This document shows positions 40,016-50,433 of a stretch of 64,000 nt of DNA, one piece after another. The first letter of the stretch is position 1. Each line of letters begins with the position of its first letter. The notes beneath the pieces are model-generated. The model saw only the letters and a program-made list of their open reading frames with translations. It had not been told where the DNA came from and ran no database searches. Source of the stretch: Enterobacter chengduensis (GTDB lineage Bacteria > Pseudomonadota > Gammaproteobacteria > Enterobacterales > Enterobacteriaceae); assembly GCF_001984825.2 (NCBI RefSeq), contig NZ_CP043318.1:744001-808000 (forward strand). The letters are read 5' to 3'. Position numbers and translations under genes: made by a program.

Positions 40016-41248
40016 ATGTCATCATTTGACTACATCAAGACCGCAATCCGCCAGAAGGGCTGCACGCTGCAGCAGGTGGCGGACGCCAGCGGTATGACCA
40101 AAGGCTACCTGAGCCAGCTGCTGAACGCCAAAATCAAAAGCCCCAGCGCGCAAAAGCTTGAAGCGCTGCACCGCTTTCTGGGGCTGGAGTTCCCGCGTAT
40201 GCAAAAGAACATCGGCGTGGTGTTCGGCAAGTTTTACCCGCTGCATACCGGACACATCTACCTGATTCAGCGCGCCTGTAGCCAGGTTGACGAGCTGCAC
40301 ATCATCATGGGCTACGACGAAACCCGCGATCGTCAGCTGTTTGAAGACAGCGCCATGTCGCAGCAGCCGACCGTGCCGGACCGCCTGCGCTGGCTGCTTC
40401 AGACCTTTAAATACCAGAAAAATATTCGCATTCATGCCTTTAACGAAGAGGGCATGGAGCCGTATCCGCACGGCTGGGACGTGTGGAGCAACGGCATCAA
40501 AGCGTTTATGGAAGAGAAGGGCATAGCGCCCAACTGGATCTACACCTCTGAAGAGTCCGACGCGCCGCAGTTCCGCGAGCATCTGGGCATTGAGACGGTG
40601 CTGATCGATCCGAAACGTACCTTCATGAACATCAGCGGAGCGCAGATCCGTGAAAACCCGTTCCGCTACTGGGATTACATCCCGACCGAGGTAAAGCCGT
40701 TCTTCGTGCGCACCGTCGCGATCCTGGGCGGCGAGTCGAGCGGTAAATCCACGCTGGTCAACAAGCTGGCGAATATCTTCAATACCACCAGCGCGTGGGA
40801 GTATGGCCGCGATTACGTCTTCTCGCACCTCGGCGGCGACGAGATGGCGCTGCAGTATTCCGACTACGACAAAATCGCCCTCGGTCACGCCCAGTACATT
40901 GATTTCGCCGTGAAGTACGCCAACAAAGTGGCGTTTATCGATACCGATTTCGTCACCACGCAGGCGTTCTGTAAAAAATACGAGGGGCGCGAGCACCCGT
41001 TCGTACAGGCGCTGATTGACGAATACCGCTTTGACCTGGTGATCCTGCTGGAGAATAACACCCCGTGGGTGGCCGACGGCATGCGTAGCCTCGGCAGCTC
41101 CGTGGACAGGCGGGAATTCCAGACCATGCTGGTGGATATGCTCAATGAGAACAACGTGGAGTTTGTGCACGTGGAAGAGTCGGACTACGACTCCCGTTTC
41201 CTGCGCTGCGTCGAGCTGGTGAAGGAGATGATGGGGGAGCAGGGTTAA
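40016..41248 (+). CDS. nadR: trifunctional NAD regulator/NMN adenylyltransferase NadR
   Basis: Three functions in one 410-residue protein. The N-terminal helix-turn-helix (about 7-60, LQQVADASGMTKGYLSQLL) represses NAD biosynthesis genes. A weak NMN adenylyltransferase domain has the GKFYPLHTGHIYLI motif (67-80). The C-terminal ribosylnicotinamide kinase has GGESSGKSTLVN. Downstream lies an inserted dehydrogenase module rather than ettA directly. Confidence 0.97.
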   Translation: MSSFDYIKTAIRQKGCTLQQVADASGMTKGYLSQLLNAKIKSPSAQKLEALHRFLGLEFPRMQKNIGVVFGKFYPLHTGHIYLIQRACSQVDELHIIMGYDETRDRQLFEDSAMSQQPTVPDRLRWLLQTFKYQKNIRIHAFNEEGMEPYPHGWDVWSNGIKAFMEEKGIAPNWIYTSEESDAPQFREHLGIETVLIDPKRTFMNISGAQIRENPFRYWDYIPTEVKPFFVRTVAILGGESSGKSTLVNKLANIFNTTSAWEYGRDYVFSHLGGDEMALQYSDYDKIALGHAQYIDFAVKYANKVAFIDTDFVTTQAFCKKYEGREHPFVQALIDEYRFDLVILLENNTPWVADGMRSLGSSVDRREFQTMLVDMLNENNVEFVHVEESDYDSRFLRCVELVKEMMGEQG

Positions 41249-41265
41249 AGACGGCTCCGTGCGAT

Positions 41266-41302
41266 CCCCTCTCCCCTATGGGGAGAGGGTTAGGGTGAGG
41301 GG
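41266..41302. repeat. CCCTCTCCC palindromic repeat, copy C
   Basis: CCCCTCTCCCC-TAT-GGGGAGAGGG plus TTAGGGTGAGGG, between the convergent 3' ends of nadR and the dehydrogenase gene. Confidence 0.75.
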
Positions 41303-41312
41303 AACAAGCCAC

Positions 41313-42314
41313 TCAGAACGCAACCACCACTTTCCCCCGCATATGCCCGTCCAGCACCTTACGGTGCGCCTCGGTAATGCTTTCTACGCTCAGTCCGTGC
41401 AGGGTTTCACTCAGCGAACTTTCCACCACGCCGTTATCCACCAGCTTCGCCACCTCATTGAGGATCTCGCCCTGACGCGCCATGTCGGCGGTCTGGTACA
41501 TGCTCCGGGTGTACATAAATTCCCAGTGCAGGGCGGCGGATTTAGACTTCAGCTTGTCCTGGTTCAGCGGACGTTCATTCTCAACGATGGAGCAGATATG
41601 CCCCTGCGGCGCAATCAGCTCGCTGACCGCATCCCAGTGGCCGTCGGTATCGTTGAGGATGAAAATGTAATCCACAAAGGTCAGCCCGTGTTTCGCCAGC
41701 TCGCCTTTCAGATCGCGGTAATTTACCACCACATCAGCCCCGCGATCGCGGCACCACTGCGCGGAATCTTCGCGGGACGCCGTCGCGACGATCTTCACCT
41801 TGCTGTTGTGCTTCGCAAAGGGGATCGCCAGCGAACCCACGCCGCCCGCGCCGCCGATAATCAGCAGCGTCTTCTCCGCCCCGGCATCCTGGATGTTCAG
41901 CCGTTCAAACAGACCTTCCCACGCGGTGAGCGCGGTCAACGGCAGCGCCGCCGCCGCCGCCCAGCCGAGGCTGGCAGGCTTGTGCCCGACAATGCGCGCG
42001 TCGATCAGCTGGTGGGTGGTGTTGCTGCCCGGACGGGTGATGTCGCCCGCGTACCACACTTCATCCCCTGGTTTGAATCCGGTGACGCCAGCCCCAACGG
42101 CTTTCACAATCCCGCTGGCATCCCACCCGAGCACGCGCGGCTCGCTCAGACCGCTTTTAGCAATGCCCGCGTGGACCTTGGTATCGACCGGGTTAACGGA
42201 GACGGCCTTCACCTCTACCAGCAGATCGCGCTCGCCGGGCTGCGGCATTGGCGGGGTGATTTCAATGAAGGTGCTGGGATTCGCAGGATTAACGGCAATG
42301 GCTTTAACTGACAT
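41313..42314 (-). CDS. MDR-family quinone oxidoreductase/dehydrogenase
   Basis: The 333-residue member of the medium-chain dehydrogenase/reductase superfamily. Rossmann motif IIGGAGGVGSLAIPFA lies near residue 150. The conserved catalytic-zinc GHE motif is replaced by GWDASG, and no lobe-zinc cysteine set is visible, so it is of the zinc-independent quinone-oxidoreductase type despite the usual zinc-ADH label. NADPH is the likely cofactor; substrate unknown. Divergent from the lysR gene that probably controls it. Confidence 0.88.
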   Translation of the reverse strand: MSVKAIAVNPANPSTFIEITPPMPQPGERDLLVEVKAVSVNPVDTKVHAGIAKSGLSEPRVLGWDASGIVKAVGAGVTGFKPGDEVWYAGDITRPGSNTTHQLIDARIVGHKPASLGWAAAAALPLTALTAWEGLFERLNIQDAGAEKTLLIIGGAGGVGSLAIPFAKHNSKVKIVATASREDSAQWCRDRGADVVVNYRDLKGELAKHGLTFVDYIFILNDTDGHWDAVSELIAPQGHICSIVENERPLNQDKLKSKSAALHWEFMYTRSMYQTADMARQGEILNEVAKLVDNGVVESSLSETLHGLSVESITEAHRKVLDGHMRGKVVVAF

Positions 42315-42422
42315 GGTGTGCTCCTCAATGGCATGCGTTTTATTGAGGCTAGTCTATTAAGTGGCCAGCTGCGTGATAAGATGGACAATCAAGAACTCAG
42401 CGTTCGTACAGGGTGAACAATC

Positions 42423-43322
42423 ATGTTTAAACAGCTGCAGGATATGGCGCTGTTCGCGCTGGTGGCAGAGATGGGCAGCTTTACCGCTGCCGCTCAGAAG
42501 GCCGAACTGCCGAAATCCAGCGTAAGCCAGCGCATCAGCCAGCTGGAGCTGCAGGTGGGGATACGCCTGCTCAACCGCACGACCCGCAGAATCAGCCTGA
42601 CGTTTGCAGGCGAGCACTATCTGGTGCACTGTCGCGAAATGCTGGCGGCCAGCGAGCGGGCGGAGTATGCCATTCAGCGTCTGCGCGAAAACCCGAGCGG
42701 ACGGCTGCGCATCACCTGTCCGGCGGGGATTGGGGCGACGCTGCTGGCGCATATGAATGCCGCGTTCCAGCTTCGCTATCCCGACGTGTCGCTGGATGTG
42801 TCGATCTCCGATGACGTTGTGGATTTGGTCGAGTCCGGCTTTGACGTGGCGCTGCGTACCGGCAAGCCGCAGGACTCCTCCCTGATAGGCCGGATGATCG
42901 GGCATTGCCCGCGCTACATGCTGGCCTCGCCGGGCTATCTGGCGCGTCGGGCGCCGCTCACGCACCCCCGTCAGCTGGTGGAGCACCGCAGCATTACGCA
43001 CCGGGCGTGGTCGGAGTGGCTTCTGCAAAGCGACAATGAGGATTACCGCTATCTGCCGGATAACGCGCATATGACCGATAATCTGGTCTACGCCCGCGAG
43101 TGCGCGATGGCCGGAGCGGGGATCACGCTGTTGCCCGCCTTTATGCTGGAAGATAAGGTTGAAAAGGGCGCGCTGGTGCAGGTGCTGCCGGAGTGGAACG
43201 TTGAAGGGAACGACCTCTGGCTGGCTTACCCGAGCCGCAAGCTGAACTCACCCGCGCTGATGAGCTATATCGAGTTTGCGATGCAGTTTGACGAGGTGAA
43301 GCGGTATTACGTGGGCAAATAA
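42423..43322 (+). CDS. LysR-family transcriptional regulator
   Basis: The 299-residue LysR-type protein. The N-terminal winged helix (about 1-60) reads MALFALVAEMGSFTAAAQKAELPKSSVSQRISQLE. A periplasmic-binding-like effector domain covers about 90-295. It lies 108 bp from the divergent dehydrogenase gene, the usual arrangement for a LysR activator and its target. The gene pair is not in E. coli K-12 at this position. Confidence 0.92.
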   Translation: MFKQLQDMALFALVAEMGSFTAAAQKAELPKSSVSQRISQLELQVGIRLLNRTTRRISLTFAGEHYLVHCREMLAASERAEYAIQRLRENPSGRLRITCPAGIGATLLAHMNAAFQLRYPDVSLDVSISDDVVDLVESGFDVALRTGKPQDSSLIGRMIGHCPRYMLASPGYLARRAPLTHPRQLVEHRSITHRAWSEWLLQSDNEDYRYLPDNAHMTDNLVYARECAMAGAGITLLPAFMLEDKVEKGALVQVLPEWNVEGNDLWLAYPSRKLNSPALMSYIEFAMQFDEVKRYYVGK

Positions 43323-43326
43323 AAAA

Positions 43327-43354
43327 GCCGGGTGGCGGCTTCGCCTTACCCGGC
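43327..43354. repeat. REP-like palindrome between lysR and ettA
   Basis: GCCGGGTGGCGGC ... GCCTTACCCGGC. It is followed at 43377-43420 by the CCCTCTCCC repeat copy D. Confidence 0.7.
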
Positions 43355-43376
43355 CTACACACTGTGCGGCCTGATG

Positions 43377-43420
43377 CCCTCACCCTGGCCCTCTCCCACC
43401 GTACCCCCACGGGGAGAGGG
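43377..43420. repeat. CCCTCTCCC palindromic repeat, copy D
   Basis: CCCTCACCCTGGCCCTCTCCC and GGGGAGAGGG arms with a longer interior (ACCGTACCCCCAC) than the other copies, between the convergent 3' ends of the lysR gene and ettA. Confidence 0.7.
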
Positions 43421-43445
43421 AACAACCGAAGTTACCGTTTTGCTT

Positions 43446-45113
43446 TTATTTCGCAATACGCTTGTACTTAATACGCTTCGGCTCCAGCGCGTCGGCGCCC
43501 AGCGTGCGTTTCTTGTACTCTTCGTATTCGGTGAAGTTACCTTCGAAGAACTCCACCTTACCTTCATCCTGATAGTCCAGAATGTGGGTCGCGATACGGT
43601 CCAGGAACCAGCGGTCGTGCGAGATAACCATCGCGCAGCCCGGGAACTCCAGCAGGGCGTTTTCCAGCGCGCGCAGGGTTTCGATGTCCAGGTCGTTTGT
43701 TGGTTCATCGAGCAGCAGCACGTTACCGCCCACCTGCAGCAGCTTCGCCAGGTGCAGACGACCGCGCTCACCGCCGGACAGCTCGCCCACGCGTTTGCCC
43801 TGGTCGGTGCCCTTGAAGTTGAAGCGGCCAACGTAGGCGCGGCTTGGCATTTCGGTGTTGCCGATACGCATGATATCCAGACCGCCGGAAACCTCTTCCC
43901 ACACGGTTTTGCTGTTGTCCATCGCGTCACGGAACTGGTCAACGGACGCCAGCTTCACGGTCTCGCCCAGGGTGATAGAGCCGCTGTCGGGCTGCTCCTG
44001 ACCGGACATCATGCGGAACAGGGTCGATTTACCCGCGCCGTTCGGACCGATGATCCCGACGATAGCGCCTTTCGGTACGGAGAAGGTCAGATCGTCGATC
44101 AGCAGGCGGTCGCCGTAAGACTTACGCAGGTTGGTGACTTCAACCACTTTATCCCCCAGACGTGCTCCAGGTGGAATAAACAGTTCGTTGGTCTCGTTAC
44201 GTTTCTGGTATTCGGTGTTGTTCAGCTCTTCAAAGCGCGCCAGACGGGCTTTGCCCTTAGACTGACGGCCTTTCGCGCCCTGACGCACCCACTCCAGCTC
44301 TTTCTCGATAGACTTACGACGCGCCGCTTCCTGAGAAGCCTCCTGCGCCAGACGCTGATCTTTCTGCTCCAGCCAGGAGGAGTAGTTGCCTTCCCACGGA
44401 ATACCCTCGCCGCGGTCCAGCTCCAGGATCCAGCCGGCGACGTTGTCGAGGAAGTAACGGTCGTGGGTAATCGCCACAACGGTGCCTTCGAAGTCGTGCA
44501 GGAAGCGCTCCAGCCACGCCACGGATTCCGCATCCAGGTGGTTCGTCGGTTCGTCCAGCAGCAGCATGTCTGGTTTTTCCAGCAGCAGGCGGCACAGCGC
44601 CACGCGGCGGCGCTCACCACCGGAGAGATTCGCGATTTTCGCATCCCAGTCCGGCAGGCGCAGGGCATCTGCCGCGCGCTCCAGCTGCACGTTCAGGTTA
44701 TGACCGTCGTGCGCCTGGATAATCTCTTCATACTTGCCCTGCTGCGCGGCCAGCTTGTCGAAGTCCGCATCCGGCTCGGCGTATTTGGCATACACTTCAT
44801 CCAGACCTTTCAGGGCGTTAACCACTTCGGAAACCGCTTCTTCAACGGATTCACGCACGGTGTGTTCCGGGTTCAGCTGAGGTTCCTGCGGCAGGTAGCC
44901 GATCTTGATGCCGGGCTGCGGACGGGCTTCACCTTCGATGTCTGTATCAATCCCGGCCATGATGCGCAGCAGGGTGGACTTACCGGCACCGTTGAGACCC
45001 AGAACACCGATTTTTGCGCCCGGGAAGAAGCTCAGCGAGATATTTTTAAGAATATGACGTTTCGGCGGGACAACTTTGCCGACACGATGCATGGTATAAA
45101 CGAATTGAGCCAC
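43446..45113 (-). CDS. ettA: energy-dependent translational throttle EttA
   Basis: ABC-F protein that binds the ribosomal E site and gates entry into elongation according to the ADP/ATP ratio. 555 aa with two ATPase domains. Walker A: GLNGAGKST and GPNGAGKST. Signatures: LSGGERRRVAL and LSGGERGRLHL. Walker B: LLLDEPTNHLD and LLLDEPTNDLD. An arm domain follows the first cassette, with the PtIM linker between. Corresponds to E. coli yjjK. Confidence 0.97.
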   Translation of the reverse strand: MAQFVYTMHRVGKVVPPKRHILKNISLSFFPGAKIGVLGLNGAGKSTLLRIMAGIDTDIEGEARPQPGIKIGYLPQEPQLNPEHTVRESVEEAVSEVVNALKGLDEVYAKYAEPDADFDKLAAQQGKYEEIIQAHDGHNLNVQLERAADALRLPDWDAKIANLSGGERRRVALCRLLLEKPDMLLLDEPTNHLDAESVAWLERFLHDFEGTVVAITHDRYFLDNVAGWILELDRGEGIPWEGNYSSWLEQKDQRLAQEASQEAARRKSIEKELEWVRQGAKGRQSKGKARLARFEELNNTEYQKRNETNELFIPPGARLGDKVVEVTNLRKSYGDRLLIDDLTFSVPKGAIVGIIGPNGAGKSTLFRMMSGQEQPDSGSITLGETVKLASVDQFRDAMDNSKTVWEEVSGGLDIMRIGNTEMPSRAYVGRFNFKGTDQGKRVGELSGGERGRLHLAKLLQVGGNVLLLDEPTNDLDIETLRALENALLEFPGCAMVISHDRWFLDRIATHILDYQDEGKVEFFEGNFTEYEEYKKRTLGADALEPKRIKYKRIAK

Positions 45114-45340
45114 GTTGGACTTCGCCTCTTTTATCGTAATGAGAAGGAATTTCAGCCTCGAAGTGTAGCCTTTTTCACGCCCTAATCCCAGCCAGGAACG
45201 TCGGGAGTGTTAAAACGCGCAAGAAAGGTAAAAAAGTGTCCATAACGTGGCGCGTTGCAGGATGCCTGGTTAGCATAAGTTGGTGTGACTTTGACGTGGC
45301 AAGACGCTGCAATTGACGAAAAAACAATGAGGAAGAGCGT

Positions 45341-47278
45341 GTGGAAAAAGCCAAACGGGTGGTCTGGCGTCTGCTGGCTGCCAGCGTATGCGTAATGGCG
45401 GTAAGCCAGGCGGTATATGCCGATTCACTGGATGAACAACGTAATCGCTACGCTCAGATTAAACAGGCGTGGGACAACAGGCAGATGGATACCGTGCAGG
45501 CGCTGATGCCGACGCTCAAGGATTATCCGCTGTATCCGTATCTGGAGTATCGCCAGATTACGGACGATCTCATGAACCAGCCTACCGTTACCGTAAATAA
45601 CTTCATCCAGACGAACCCGACCCTGCCGCCTGCCCGAAATCTTCAGTCTCGTTTCGTGAATGAGCTGGCGCGTCGCGAAGACTGGCGCGGCCTGCTGGCG
45701 TTTAGCCCTGAAAAGCCGAACACCACCGAAGCGCAGTGTAACTACTACTATGCGAAATGGGCGACCGGACAGCAGGAAGAAGCCTGGGCCGGGGCGAAAG
45801 AGCTCTGGCTGACCGGCAAAAGCCAGCCGAACGCCTGTGATTCTCTGTTCGGCGCGTGGCGCGCCTCCGGCAAGCAGGATCCGCTGGCCTATCTTGAGCG
45901 TATCCGCCTGGCGATGAAGGCTGGCAACACGCGTCTGGTGACCACGCTGGCGGGGCAGATGCCGTCCGATTACCAGACGATCTCCACCGCGGTTATCTCG
46001 CTGGCAAACGATCCCAACAGCGTCCTGACCTTTGCCCGCAGCACGGGCGCGACCGATTTTACCCGCCAGATGGCGGCGGTCGCCTTTGCCAGCGTGGCGC
46101 GTGACGACGTGGAAAACGCCCGGCTGATGATCCCGCAGCTGGTGCAGGCGCAGCAGCTTAATGAGGAGCAAACCCAGGAGCTGCGCGATATCGTGGCGTG
46201 GCGACTGATGGGCACCGACGTGACCGACGAACAGGCGCGCTGGCGAGACGATGCCATCATGCGTTCGAACTCCACGTCGCTGGTGGAGCGCCGCGTGCGC
46301 ATGGCGCTGGGTACGGGCGATCGTCGTGGGCTCAATACCTGGCTCGCGCGGTTGCCAATGGAGGCCAAAGAGAAAGACGAATGGCGCTACTGGCAGGCCG
46401 ATCTGCTGATGGAGCGCGGTCGTGATGATGAAGCCAAAGAGATCCTTCATTCGCTGATGCAGCAGCGCGGGTTCTACCCGATGGCGGCCGCGCAGCGCCT
46501 GGGCGAGGAGTACACCTTCCGCATTGATAAAGCGCCTGCCAACGCGAACCCGGCGCTGACGCAGGGGCCGGAAATGGCGCGCGTTCGCGAGCTGATGTAC
46601 TGGAATATGGATAACACCGCGCGCAGCGAGTGGGCGAACCTGGTGACCAGCCGCAGCACCGACGAAAAAGCCCAGCTTGCTCGCTATGCGTTTGATAATC
46701 ACTGGTGGGATCTCAGCGTGCAGGCGACGATCGCCGGCAAGCTCTGGGATCATCTCGAAGAGCGTTTCCCGCTGGCTTACAAGGATCTTTTCGATCGCTA
46801 CACCAGCGGCAAAGATATCCCGCAAAGCTACGCGATGGCGATTGCCCGTCAGGAGAGTGCCTGGAACCCGAAGGTCCGTTCCCCGGTGGGGGCCAGCGGT
46901 CTGATGCAGATTATGCCGGGCACGGCGACGCACACGGTGAAGATGTTTAACATCCCTGGGTACAGCAGCCCGTCACAGCTGCTGGATCCGGATACCAACA
47001 TCAACATCGGCACGAGCTACCTGCAGAACGTCTATCAGCAGTTCGGCAATAACCGCATTTTCTCGTCGGCGGCCTATAACGCGGGGCCTGGACGCGTGCG
47101 TACCTGGCTCGGCAACAGCGCCGGACGCATCGACGCCGTGGCGTTTGTTGAGAGCATTCCGTTCTCGGAAACGCGCGGCTACGTGAAGAACGTGCTGGCC
47201 TATGACGCCTACTATCGCTACTTCATGGGGCAGAAAGATAGCCTGATGAGCGACGCCGAGTGGCAGAGACGTTACTGA
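45341..47278 (+). CDS. slt: soluble lytic murein transglycosylase Slt70
   Basis: Periplasmic exo-muramidase that cuts peptidoglycan with 1,6-anhydro bond formation. 645-residue precursor with a GTG start and a signal peptide ending AVYA. The N-terminal alpha-superhelical U and L domains lead to the C-terminal SLT domain; its catalytic Glu lies in [13 protein letters not shown], followed by [16 protein letters not shown]. trpR follows 55 bp downstream. Confidence 0.97.
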   Translation: MEKAKRVVWRLLAASVCVMAVSQAVYADSLDEQRNRYAQIKQAWDNRQMDTVQALMPTLKDYPLYPYLEYRQITDDLMNQPTVTVNNFIQTNPTLPPARNLQSRFVNELARREDWRGLLAFSPEKPNTTEAQCNYYYAKWATGQQEEAWAGAKELWLTGKSQPNACDSLFGAWRASGKQDPLAYLERIRLAMKAGNTRLVTTLAGQMPSDYQTISTAVISLANDPNSVLTFARSTGATDFTRQMAAVAFASVARDDVENARLMIPQLVQAQQLNEEQTQELRDIVAWRLMGTDVTDEQARWRDDAIMRSNSTSLVERRVRMALGTGDRRGLNTWLARLPMEAKEKDEWRYWQADLLMERGRDDEAKEILHSLMQQRGFYPMAAAQRLGEEYTFRIDKAPANANPALTQGPEMARVRELMYWNMDNTARSEWANLVTSRSTDEKAQLARYAFDNHWWDLSVQATIAGKLWDHLEERFPLAYKDLFDRYTSGKDIPQSYAMAIARQESAWNPKVRSPVGASGLMQIMPGTATHTVKMFNIPGYSSPSQLLDPDTNINIGTSYLQNVYQQFGNNRIFSSAAYNAGPGRVRTWLGNSAGRIDAVAFVESIPFSETRGYVKNVLAYDAYYRYFMGQKDSLMSDAEWQRRY

Positions 47279-47299
47279 TCGGCGTGGGTTGTGTTATGC

Positions 47300-47319
47300 T
47301 GTACTCGCTAATGAGTACA
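47300..47319. promoter_or_regulatory. trp operator of trpR
   Basis: TGTACTCGCTAATGAGTACA. The GTACTC half sites with their complement match the trpR/trpEDCBA operator, so TrpR autoregulates. It lies about 15 nt before the trpR start. Confidence 0.85.
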
Positions 47320-47333
47320 AGAGGCAGCATAAC

Positions 47334-47660
47334 ATGACCCAGCATTCCCCGTATTCCTCGGCCATGGCCGAACAACGTCATCAGGAGTGGCTTCGTTTTG
47401 TGGAGCTGCTTCGCCAGTCTTACGAGCAGGATTTGCATTTACCCCTGATGCAGCTGATGCTCACGCCGGACGAGCGCGAGGCGCTGGGCACGCGCGTGCG
47501 GATCATTGAAGAGCTACTGCGCGGCGAGATGAGCCAGCGCGAGCTAAAAAATGAGCTCGGTGCGGGCATCGCAACGATCACCCGCGGATCGAACAGCCTG
47601 AAGTCGGCGCCGGTCGAATTGCGCCAGTGGCTGGAAGCGGTATTGTTGAAAAACGCTTAA
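47334..47660 (+). CDS. trpR: trp operon repressor TrpR
   Basis: All-helical dimeric repressor that binds DNA with L-tryptophan. 108 aa from [19 protein letters not shown]. Helix-turn-helix: [30 protein letters not shown]. The start is set by alignment with E. coli; upstream sequence is the operator, not coding. Its 3' end overlaps that of yjjX by 4 nt. Confidence 0.97.
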   Translation: MTQHSPYSSAMAEQRHQEWLRFVELLRQSYEQDLHLPLMQLMLTPDEREALGTRVRIIEELLRGEMSQRELKNELGAGIATITRGSNSLKSAPVELRQWLEAVLLKNA

Positions 47661-48172
47661 CGATAGATCGCGTTATGGAACGGGCTTAGCGCCAGGATCA
47701 CCGCCTGGTGATAAACGCCTGAACGCGTCAGCGCGCCGGCGGTAAAGACGCCAATCGCCCCTTCTTTACGGCCAATCTCATCGATGCCGGTGTACTGCGA
47801 CATCACCGGCCCGAGCGCTTCCCCCGCACGCACTTTATCCAGAATGATCTCCGGGAGGGGCAGGGTGGCCGAACGCGCTTCGCCGCGCCGATCGCGGCTT
47901 TCGATCACCACCCAGCTAAAGGTTGCGCCTTCGTCAATACCGGCTTCAATCGCCACCCAAAAGTCAGCATCCGGTGCCGCAGCCCTGGCGTTTGCCACGC
48001 GATTTCGTGCGCCAGCGCGCGTTTCCTCGCTGCCAAAAGGCTGTTCAGGCACGCCGCTCTCGACGCCGATAGCCTCAATATGGCAGGATCCTGCGCCGAA
48101 GATCTCGTCAAATGCCCTTAGAATTGCCTGAATTTTGGCAGGATTAGTGGTAGCAGAGACAACATGGTGCAT
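47657..48172 (-). CDS. yjjX: inosine/xanthosine triphosphatase YjjX
   Basis: House-cleaning phosphatase acting on ITP and XTP. 171 aa, as in E. coli YjjX. N-terminal [21 protein letters not shown] is the nucleotide-site start. Convergent with trpR (shared TTAA) and divergent from gpmB. Confidence 0.93.
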   Translation of the reverse strand: MHHVVSATTNPAKIQAILRAFDEIFGAGSCHIEAIGVESGVPEQPFGSEETRAGARNRVANARAAAPDADFWVAIEAGIDEGATFSWVVIESRDRRGEARSATLPLPEIILDKVRAGEALGPVMSQYTGIDEIGRKEGAIGVFTAGALTRSGVYHQAVILALSPFHNAIYR

Positions 48173-48223
48173 AATTAAGCTCGATTCAAAAAAAAACTCA
48201 TCGCAGTATAACGGAAAAAAAGC

Positions 48224-48871
48224 ATGTTACAGGTATACCTTGTTCGCCACGGTGAAACGCAGTGGAACGCCGAGCGACGTATTCAAGGCCAGTCAGACAG
48301 TCCTCTCACTGAAAAGGGCGTGCAGCAAGCGTGGCAGGTGGCGGAGCGCGCCAGAACGCTGGGCATTACCCACGTCATTACCAGCGATTTAGGCCGCACT
48401 CAGCAGACGGCGCGCATCATCGCAGATGCCTGCGGCTGTGACGTGATGCTAGAGCCGCGCCTGCGCGAGCTGGATATGGGCGTGCTGGAAAAACGCCATA
48501 TCGATACGCTGACGGAAACGGAAGAGGGGTGGCGCCGCACGCTGGTGAACGGTACCGAAGATGGCCGCATTCCTGAAGGCGAATCCATGCAGGAGCTCAG
48601 CGTACGTATGCACGCCGCGCTGGCGGAATGCCTGAAGCTTCCGGCGGGAAGCCGTCCGCTGCTGGTGAGTCATGGTATTGCGCTGGGCTGCCTGGTGAGC
48701 ACTATTCTGGGGTTACCGGCTTACGCGGAGCGCCGTTTGCGTCTGCGCAACTGCTCCATTTCCCGGATTGATTATCAGGAAAGCGCGTGGCTGGCGTCGG
48801 GCTGGGTGGTGGAGATGGCAGGGGACATTTCGCATCTCGATGCCCCTGCGCTTGACGAACTGCAGCGTTAA
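48224..48871 (+). CDS. gpmB: histidine phosphatase GpmB
   Basis: The 215-residue member of the histidine-phosphatase superfamily, classically annotated as phosphoglycerate mutase 2. The phosphoacceptor His lies in [12 protein letters not shown] near the N-terminus, and a second His is in [10 protein letters not shown]. True mutase activity is uncertain for this paralogue. Converges on rob, with a TTAA shared by the two stops. Confidence 0.93.
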   Translation: MLQVYLVRHGETQWNAERRIQGQSDSPLTEKGVQQAWQVAERARTLGITHVITSDLGRTQQTARIIADACGCDVMLEPRLRELDMGVLEKRHIDTLTETEEGWRRTLVNGTEDGRIPEGESMQELSVRMHAALAECLKLPAGSRPLLVSHGIALGCLVSTILGLPAYAERRLRLRNCSISRIDYQESAWLASGWVVEMAGDISHLDAPALDELQR

Positions 48872-49737
48872 CGACGAATCGGAATTAAGAATTCCATCCG
48901 CAGATTGATGGGGCCTTCTTCCGGTTTCGCATCCTGCGCCGGGTAGTAGCGCTCAATGTCCTGACCTTTACGGCGATTCAGATTCAGCATCGGCATGCAG
49001 GTTCCGTAAACGGTCAGGATGAACTCCTGGACCCCCGTTCCCAGACCCTCATAGGCGAACATCACGTATTCGCCGCCTTCCAGTACGACAGGCTTAGACC
49101 CCTGAATGTAGCCATTGGCCATCTCTGGCGTCAGCGCGGTGGTGTAGAACACCTCCTGCTCGTCGTCTTTTTCCTGGCTTGGGTGCGTTTCGTTGAGGCC
49201 ATACAGGATGGGCGGGATCGCCGGCGCGTGGCTCAGGAAGTCGCGCCAGAACTGAACGCGCATCTGATGACGGAACTCGGAGATCTGCTCCAGGGAGCAG
49301 GAGTAGCTCTGGGTTGTACCGATCAGATGGGTTTCCGGCAGCGTAACGATGTCATACTTCGGCATGGCGAATTCGCCCAGGCGCAGCGGCGGACGCATGC
49401 CAAACGAGCTCCAGTCAGGGGAGCGACGATAAAGCGCTGGCGTCAACGAGAACTGTTTTTTAAAGGCGCGGGTGAAGGTCTGCTGCGAATCGAAACGATA
49501 CTGCAGGGCAATATCCAGGATCGGCCGCGCGGTCAGGCGCAGTGCCACAGCAGATTTCGATAAACGACGCGCGCGAATATAGGCCCCGATAGCATGACCG
49601 GTGACATCCTTGAACATCCTTTGCAGATGCCACTTGGAATAGCCTGCTTTAGCCGCCACATTATCCAGTGACAAAGGCTGGTCGAGATGACCTTCCAGCC
49701 AGGTGAGCAGGTCGCGAATAATTCCAGCCTGATCCAT
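48868..49737 (-). CDS. rob: right-origin-binding protein Rob
   Basis: AraC/XylS-family regulator of the mar/sox/rob regulon that responds to bile salts and fatty acids through its C-terminal domain. 289 aa. Two helix-turn-helix motifs: LDNVAAKAGYSKWHLQRMFK (about 25-45) and LDIALQYRFDSQQTFTRAFKKQ. The GyrI-like ligand domain occupies about 120-289. Confidence 0.96.
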   Translation of the reverse strand: MDQAGIIRDLLTWLEGHLDQPLSLDNVAAKAGYSKWHLQRMFKDVTGHAIGAYIRARRLSKSAVALRLTARPILDIALQYRFDSQQTFTRAFKKQFSLTPALYRRSPDWSSFGMRPPLRLGEFAMPKYDIVTLPETHLIGTTQSYSCSLEQISEFRHQMRVQFWRDFLSHAPAIPPILYGLNETHPSQEKDDEQEVFYTTALTPEMANGYIQGSKPVVLEGGEYVMFAYEGLGTGVQEFILTVYGTCMPMLNLNRRKGQDIERYYPAQDAKPEEGPINLRMEFLIPIRR

Positions 49738-49948
49738 ATACTATCCTCATCCTTAAAACAGCAGGTGCCTGATAACAGGTTAGCGGATAATAGCATTTTT
49801 TGATGTTTTAGCATTCAGTGTTTTTTTTGCGCTTAAATGCTTTTTCGCTACGATTTTGGGTGAATATATTCTAATCCTGTGATCTTGCTACATTTTTGTC
49901 TAAAGTGTTGAATAATCGATCAGCGTAATTTTAAAGAATGGTAACAAT

Positions 49949-50419
49949 ATGAAATACAAGACTTTGATCCTCACCGCGTTAATGTTGATGGTTGGGCGCG
50001 TGGCGCAGGCTGAACAGATTGGTTCCGTCGATACCGTGTTTAAAATGTTTGGCCCAGACCACAAAATCGTGGTGGAGGCGTTTGACGATCCGGACGTGAA
50101 AAACGTTACCTGCTACGTCAGCCGCGCGAAAACGGGCGGTATCAAAGGCGGTTTGGGGCTGGCGGAAGACACCTCCGACGCGGCGATCTCCTGCCAGCAG
50201 GTGGGGCCGGTTGAACTGAGCGATAAAATTAAAAACGGTAAAGCGCAGGGCGACGTGGTATTCCAGAAACGGACCTCGCTGGTGTTTAAAAAGCTGCAGG
50301 TGGTGCGTTTCTACGACGCGAAGCGCAATACGCTGGCTTACCTGGCCTATTCTGACAAAGTAGTGGAAGGCTCGCCGAAAAACGCGATCAGCGCGGTGCC
50401 GATTATGCCGTGGCATTAA
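49949..50419 (+). CDS. creA: CreA, exported protein of the cre locus
   Basis: The 156-residue periplasmic protein of unknown function. Signal peptide ends VAQA. The mature protein has C-x(n)-C cysteines (VTCYVSRAK and AISCQQVG) and a [20 protein letters not shown] core typical of the CreA family. First gene of creABCD; creB starts 15 nt downstream. Confidence 0.92.
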   Translation: MKYKTLILTALMLMVGRVAQAEQIGSVDTVFKMFGPDHKIVVEAFDDPDVKNVTCYVSRAKTGGIKGGLGLAEDTSDAAISCQQVGPVELSDKIKNGKAQGDVVFQKRTSLVFKKLQVVRFYDAKRNTLAYLAYSDKVVEGSPKNAISAVPIMPWH

Positions 50420-50433
50420 TTCAGGGATGAGCT

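Noticed and set aside
40022..41170. 382-codon open frame on the minus strand
   Set aside because: Antisense to nadR; no motif.
43332..45185. 617-codon open frame on the plus strand
   Set aside because: Antisense to ettA, which has complete ABC-F motifs; the plus-strand product has none.
45425..46933. 502-codon open frame on the minus strand
   Set aside because: Antisense to slt; arginine/histidine-rich shadow translation.
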